A model generated the notes under the pieces. The model saw only the letters and a program-made list of their open reading frames with translations. It was not told the DNA's origin and ran no database searches. From contig NZ_JALGBH010000001.1 of the NCBI RefSeq assembly GCF_022809115.1, positions 806,001 to 870,000 on the forward strand: a DNA stretch of 64,000 nt, given 5' to 3'. The stretch is from Pedobacter montanisoli. Its GTDB lineage: Bacteria; Bacteroidota; Bacteroidia; Sphingobacteriales; Sphingobacteriaceae. How positions within the stretch are numbered: position 1 is the first letter of the stretch; the number at the start of each line of letters is the position of its first letter. The translations under genes were made by a program, and so were the position numbers. This document shows positions 62,781 through 64,000 of the stretch, one piece after another.

Positions 62781-64000
62781 TTATCTGATTACAGCACCCT
62801 CTGGCATCCGATCAGTTGCTTTCACAAAGGTCAGTTTACCTTCGCTATCCTCAGCCATTAATATCATTCCCTGCGAAACAATTCCTTTGATTTCTCTTGG
62901 TGCTAGATTTACGATGATACTTACTTGCTTTCCTATAATATCTTCAGGTTTATAGTGTTCGGCAATACCCGAAACTACTGTGCGCTCATCTAATCCCGTA
63001 TTTAAAGTCAGTTTAAGTAATTTCTTGGTTTTTTCTACTTTCTCTGCAGCAACTATTGTGGCTACTCTGATATCTATAGCACTAAACTGTTCAAATTCAA
63101 TGTTAGGTTTGGACGGAGTAACTTCTTTTTGCATTTGTTGATTGGCAGTTTTGCTCTGATTTAACTTATCTATCTGTGCCTGTACAGCTTCATCTTCTAT
63201 TTTATCAAACAACAGCTCCGCTTGGTTTAATTTATGCCCTCGTTTTAACAGATCAATAGATCCTGCATCAGTCCAGGTATTTCCACCACAATTTAACATT
63301 TGTTTTAGCTTAACAGAGGTAAAAGGCAAGAATGGTTCTATCAGAATTTCTAAATTGGCGGCAATTTGTAAGCTGATATTTAAAATAGTACGTACTCTGT
63401 CTTCGTCTGTTTTAATCAATTTCCAGGGTTCTGTATCTGCTAAATATTTATTCCCTAAACGAGCAACATTCATTACCTCTGTTAGAGCTTCTCTAAAGCG
63501 ATAATTTTCTATAGAGGTGCTGATCTTATCAGGATAAGACTTAAGTTCTTCTATAATCGCTTTATCGTGCGCTGTAAGTTCCATTAAGGTTGGTACATTA
63601 CCATCAAAATATTTATGGGTTAGAACTACCACACGATTAATGAAATTACCTAAAATAGCAACCAGCTCATTATTGTTCCTTGCCTGAAAATCTTTCCAGG
63701 TAAAATCATTGTCTTTTGTTTCAGGAGCAGTTGCCGTTAAAACATAGCGTAAAACATCCTGCTTGTCTTTAAAATCTTCGAGATATTCATTTAACCATAC
63801 AGCCCAATTTTTAGAGGTTGATATTTTTTGTCCTTCTAAGTTTAAAAACTCGTTAGCCGGTACATTATCTGCCAAAATATAATCTCCATGAGCCATTAAC
63901 ATAGCAGGGAAAATAATGCAATGAAAAACGATATTATCTTTACCTATAAAGTGAACCAGTTTAGCTTCTTTATTTTTCCAGTAATCCTCATAATTAAAGG
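62781..64000 (-). CDS. metG: Methionyl-tRNA synthetase, C-terminal part (cut by window edge)
   Basis: The frame stays open to the right edge, so the N-terminal catalytic half with the HIGH motif lies outside. The visible about 405 residues include DNIVFHCIIFPAMLMAHGDY and the KMSKS loop in the form GQKISTSKNW, the anticodon-binding helical domain, and a C-terminal tRNA-binding OB-fold (about the last 105 residues: FSAIDIRVATIVAAEKV, VVSGIAEHYKPEDIIGKQV, LAPREIKGIVSQGMIL). That OB-fold is the dimerising EMAP/Trbp111-type domain. It charges tRNA-Met. Confidence 0.96.
   Translation of the reverse strand, partial: FNYEDYWKNKEAKLVHFIGKDNIVFHCIIFPAMLMAHGDYILADNVPANEFLNLEGQKISTSKNWAVWLNEYLEDFKDKQDVLRYVLTATAPETKDNDFTWKDFQARNNNELVAILGNFINRVVVLTHKYFDGNVPTLMELTAHDKAIIEELKSYPDKISTSIENYRFREALTEVMNVARLGNKYLADTEPWKLIKTDEDRVRTILNISLQIAANLEILIEPFLPFTSVKLKQMLNCGGNTWTDAGSIDLLKRGHKLNQAELLFDKIEDEAVQAQIDKLNQSKTANQQMQKEVTPSKPNIEFEQFSAIDIRVATIVAAEKVEKTKKLLKLTLNTGLDERTVVSGIAEHYKPEDIIGKQVSIIVNLAPREIKGIVSQGMILMAEDSEGKLTFVKATDRMPEGAVIR

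Noticed and set aside
62740..62955. 71-codon plus-strand frame at the metG end
   Set aside because: Most of it is antisense to the conserved tRNA-binding domain of metG.

Overview
The window looks like chromosomal DNA of a Bacteroidota, most likely a Sphingobacteriaceae member close to Pedobacter (the genus is inference). Supporting signs seen in the sequence are a SusC/SusD pair, the gliding lipoprotein GldH, several Bacteroidota-type DUF families (DUF1573, DUF1735, DUF2911, DUF4838, DUF4932, DUF6249, DUF6952), TonB receptors with an N-terminal carboxypeptidase-like domain, many lipoprotein signal peptides, AT-rich DNA and promoter boxes of the TAnnTTTG type. No rRNA, tRNA, CRISPR array, IS element or prophage was seen. 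One lone tyrosine recombinase is present.

Layout. 1-3.9 kb: end of a multicopper oxidase, a DUF6265-like secreted protein, an aldehyde dehydrogenase, a degenerate FAD-protein. 4.0-13.4 kb: DPP-IV-like peptidase, a peroxide operon (2-Cys peroxiredoxin, CGNC thioredoxin, DUF6952), a cell-wall amidase lipoprotein, an M49-like peptidase lipoprotein and a TonB receptor. 13.5-20.3 kb: a six-gene minus-strand signalling operon (REC-kinase, very large CHASE3/HAMP/GAF kinase with three receivers, REC, CheR, CheB, REC), with no CheA, CheW or MCP beside it. 20.5-30.1 kb: housekeeping and small operons (zinc peptidase, gltX, kinase-DinB-thioesterase, DUF4932 putative peptidase, Crp/Fnr regulator, SMR exporter, ECF sigma with its membrane partner, DUF2911). 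A fossil copy of the thioesterase 3' end lies 1.5 kb from the intact gene.

30.2-41.0 kb: a six-gene minus-strand locus that I read as a polysaccharide synthesis and secretion machine: HEAT-repeat membrane protein, processive-type GT2, TPR protein with a C-terminal YaiO-like beta-barrel, DUF4838 lipoprotein, DUF1573 lipoprotein, and a GH9 glycosidase fused to a NodB-like deacetylase. The parts resemble PgaA/PgaB/PgaC in function but come from different families. It is preceded by an 876-bp AT-rich gap with a palindrome and a minus-strand terminator. This is the best candidate for an undescribed system.

41.9-55.5 kb: GNAT, aspS, a MarR-TonB receptor operon with tandem operators, a holB-ricT-gldH-thioredoxin operon, murF and an M14 carboxypeptidase. 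55.8-62.6 kb: a lone integrase followed by a SusC/SusD/DUF1735 nutrient-uptake operon, then the C-terminal part of metG running off the right edge.
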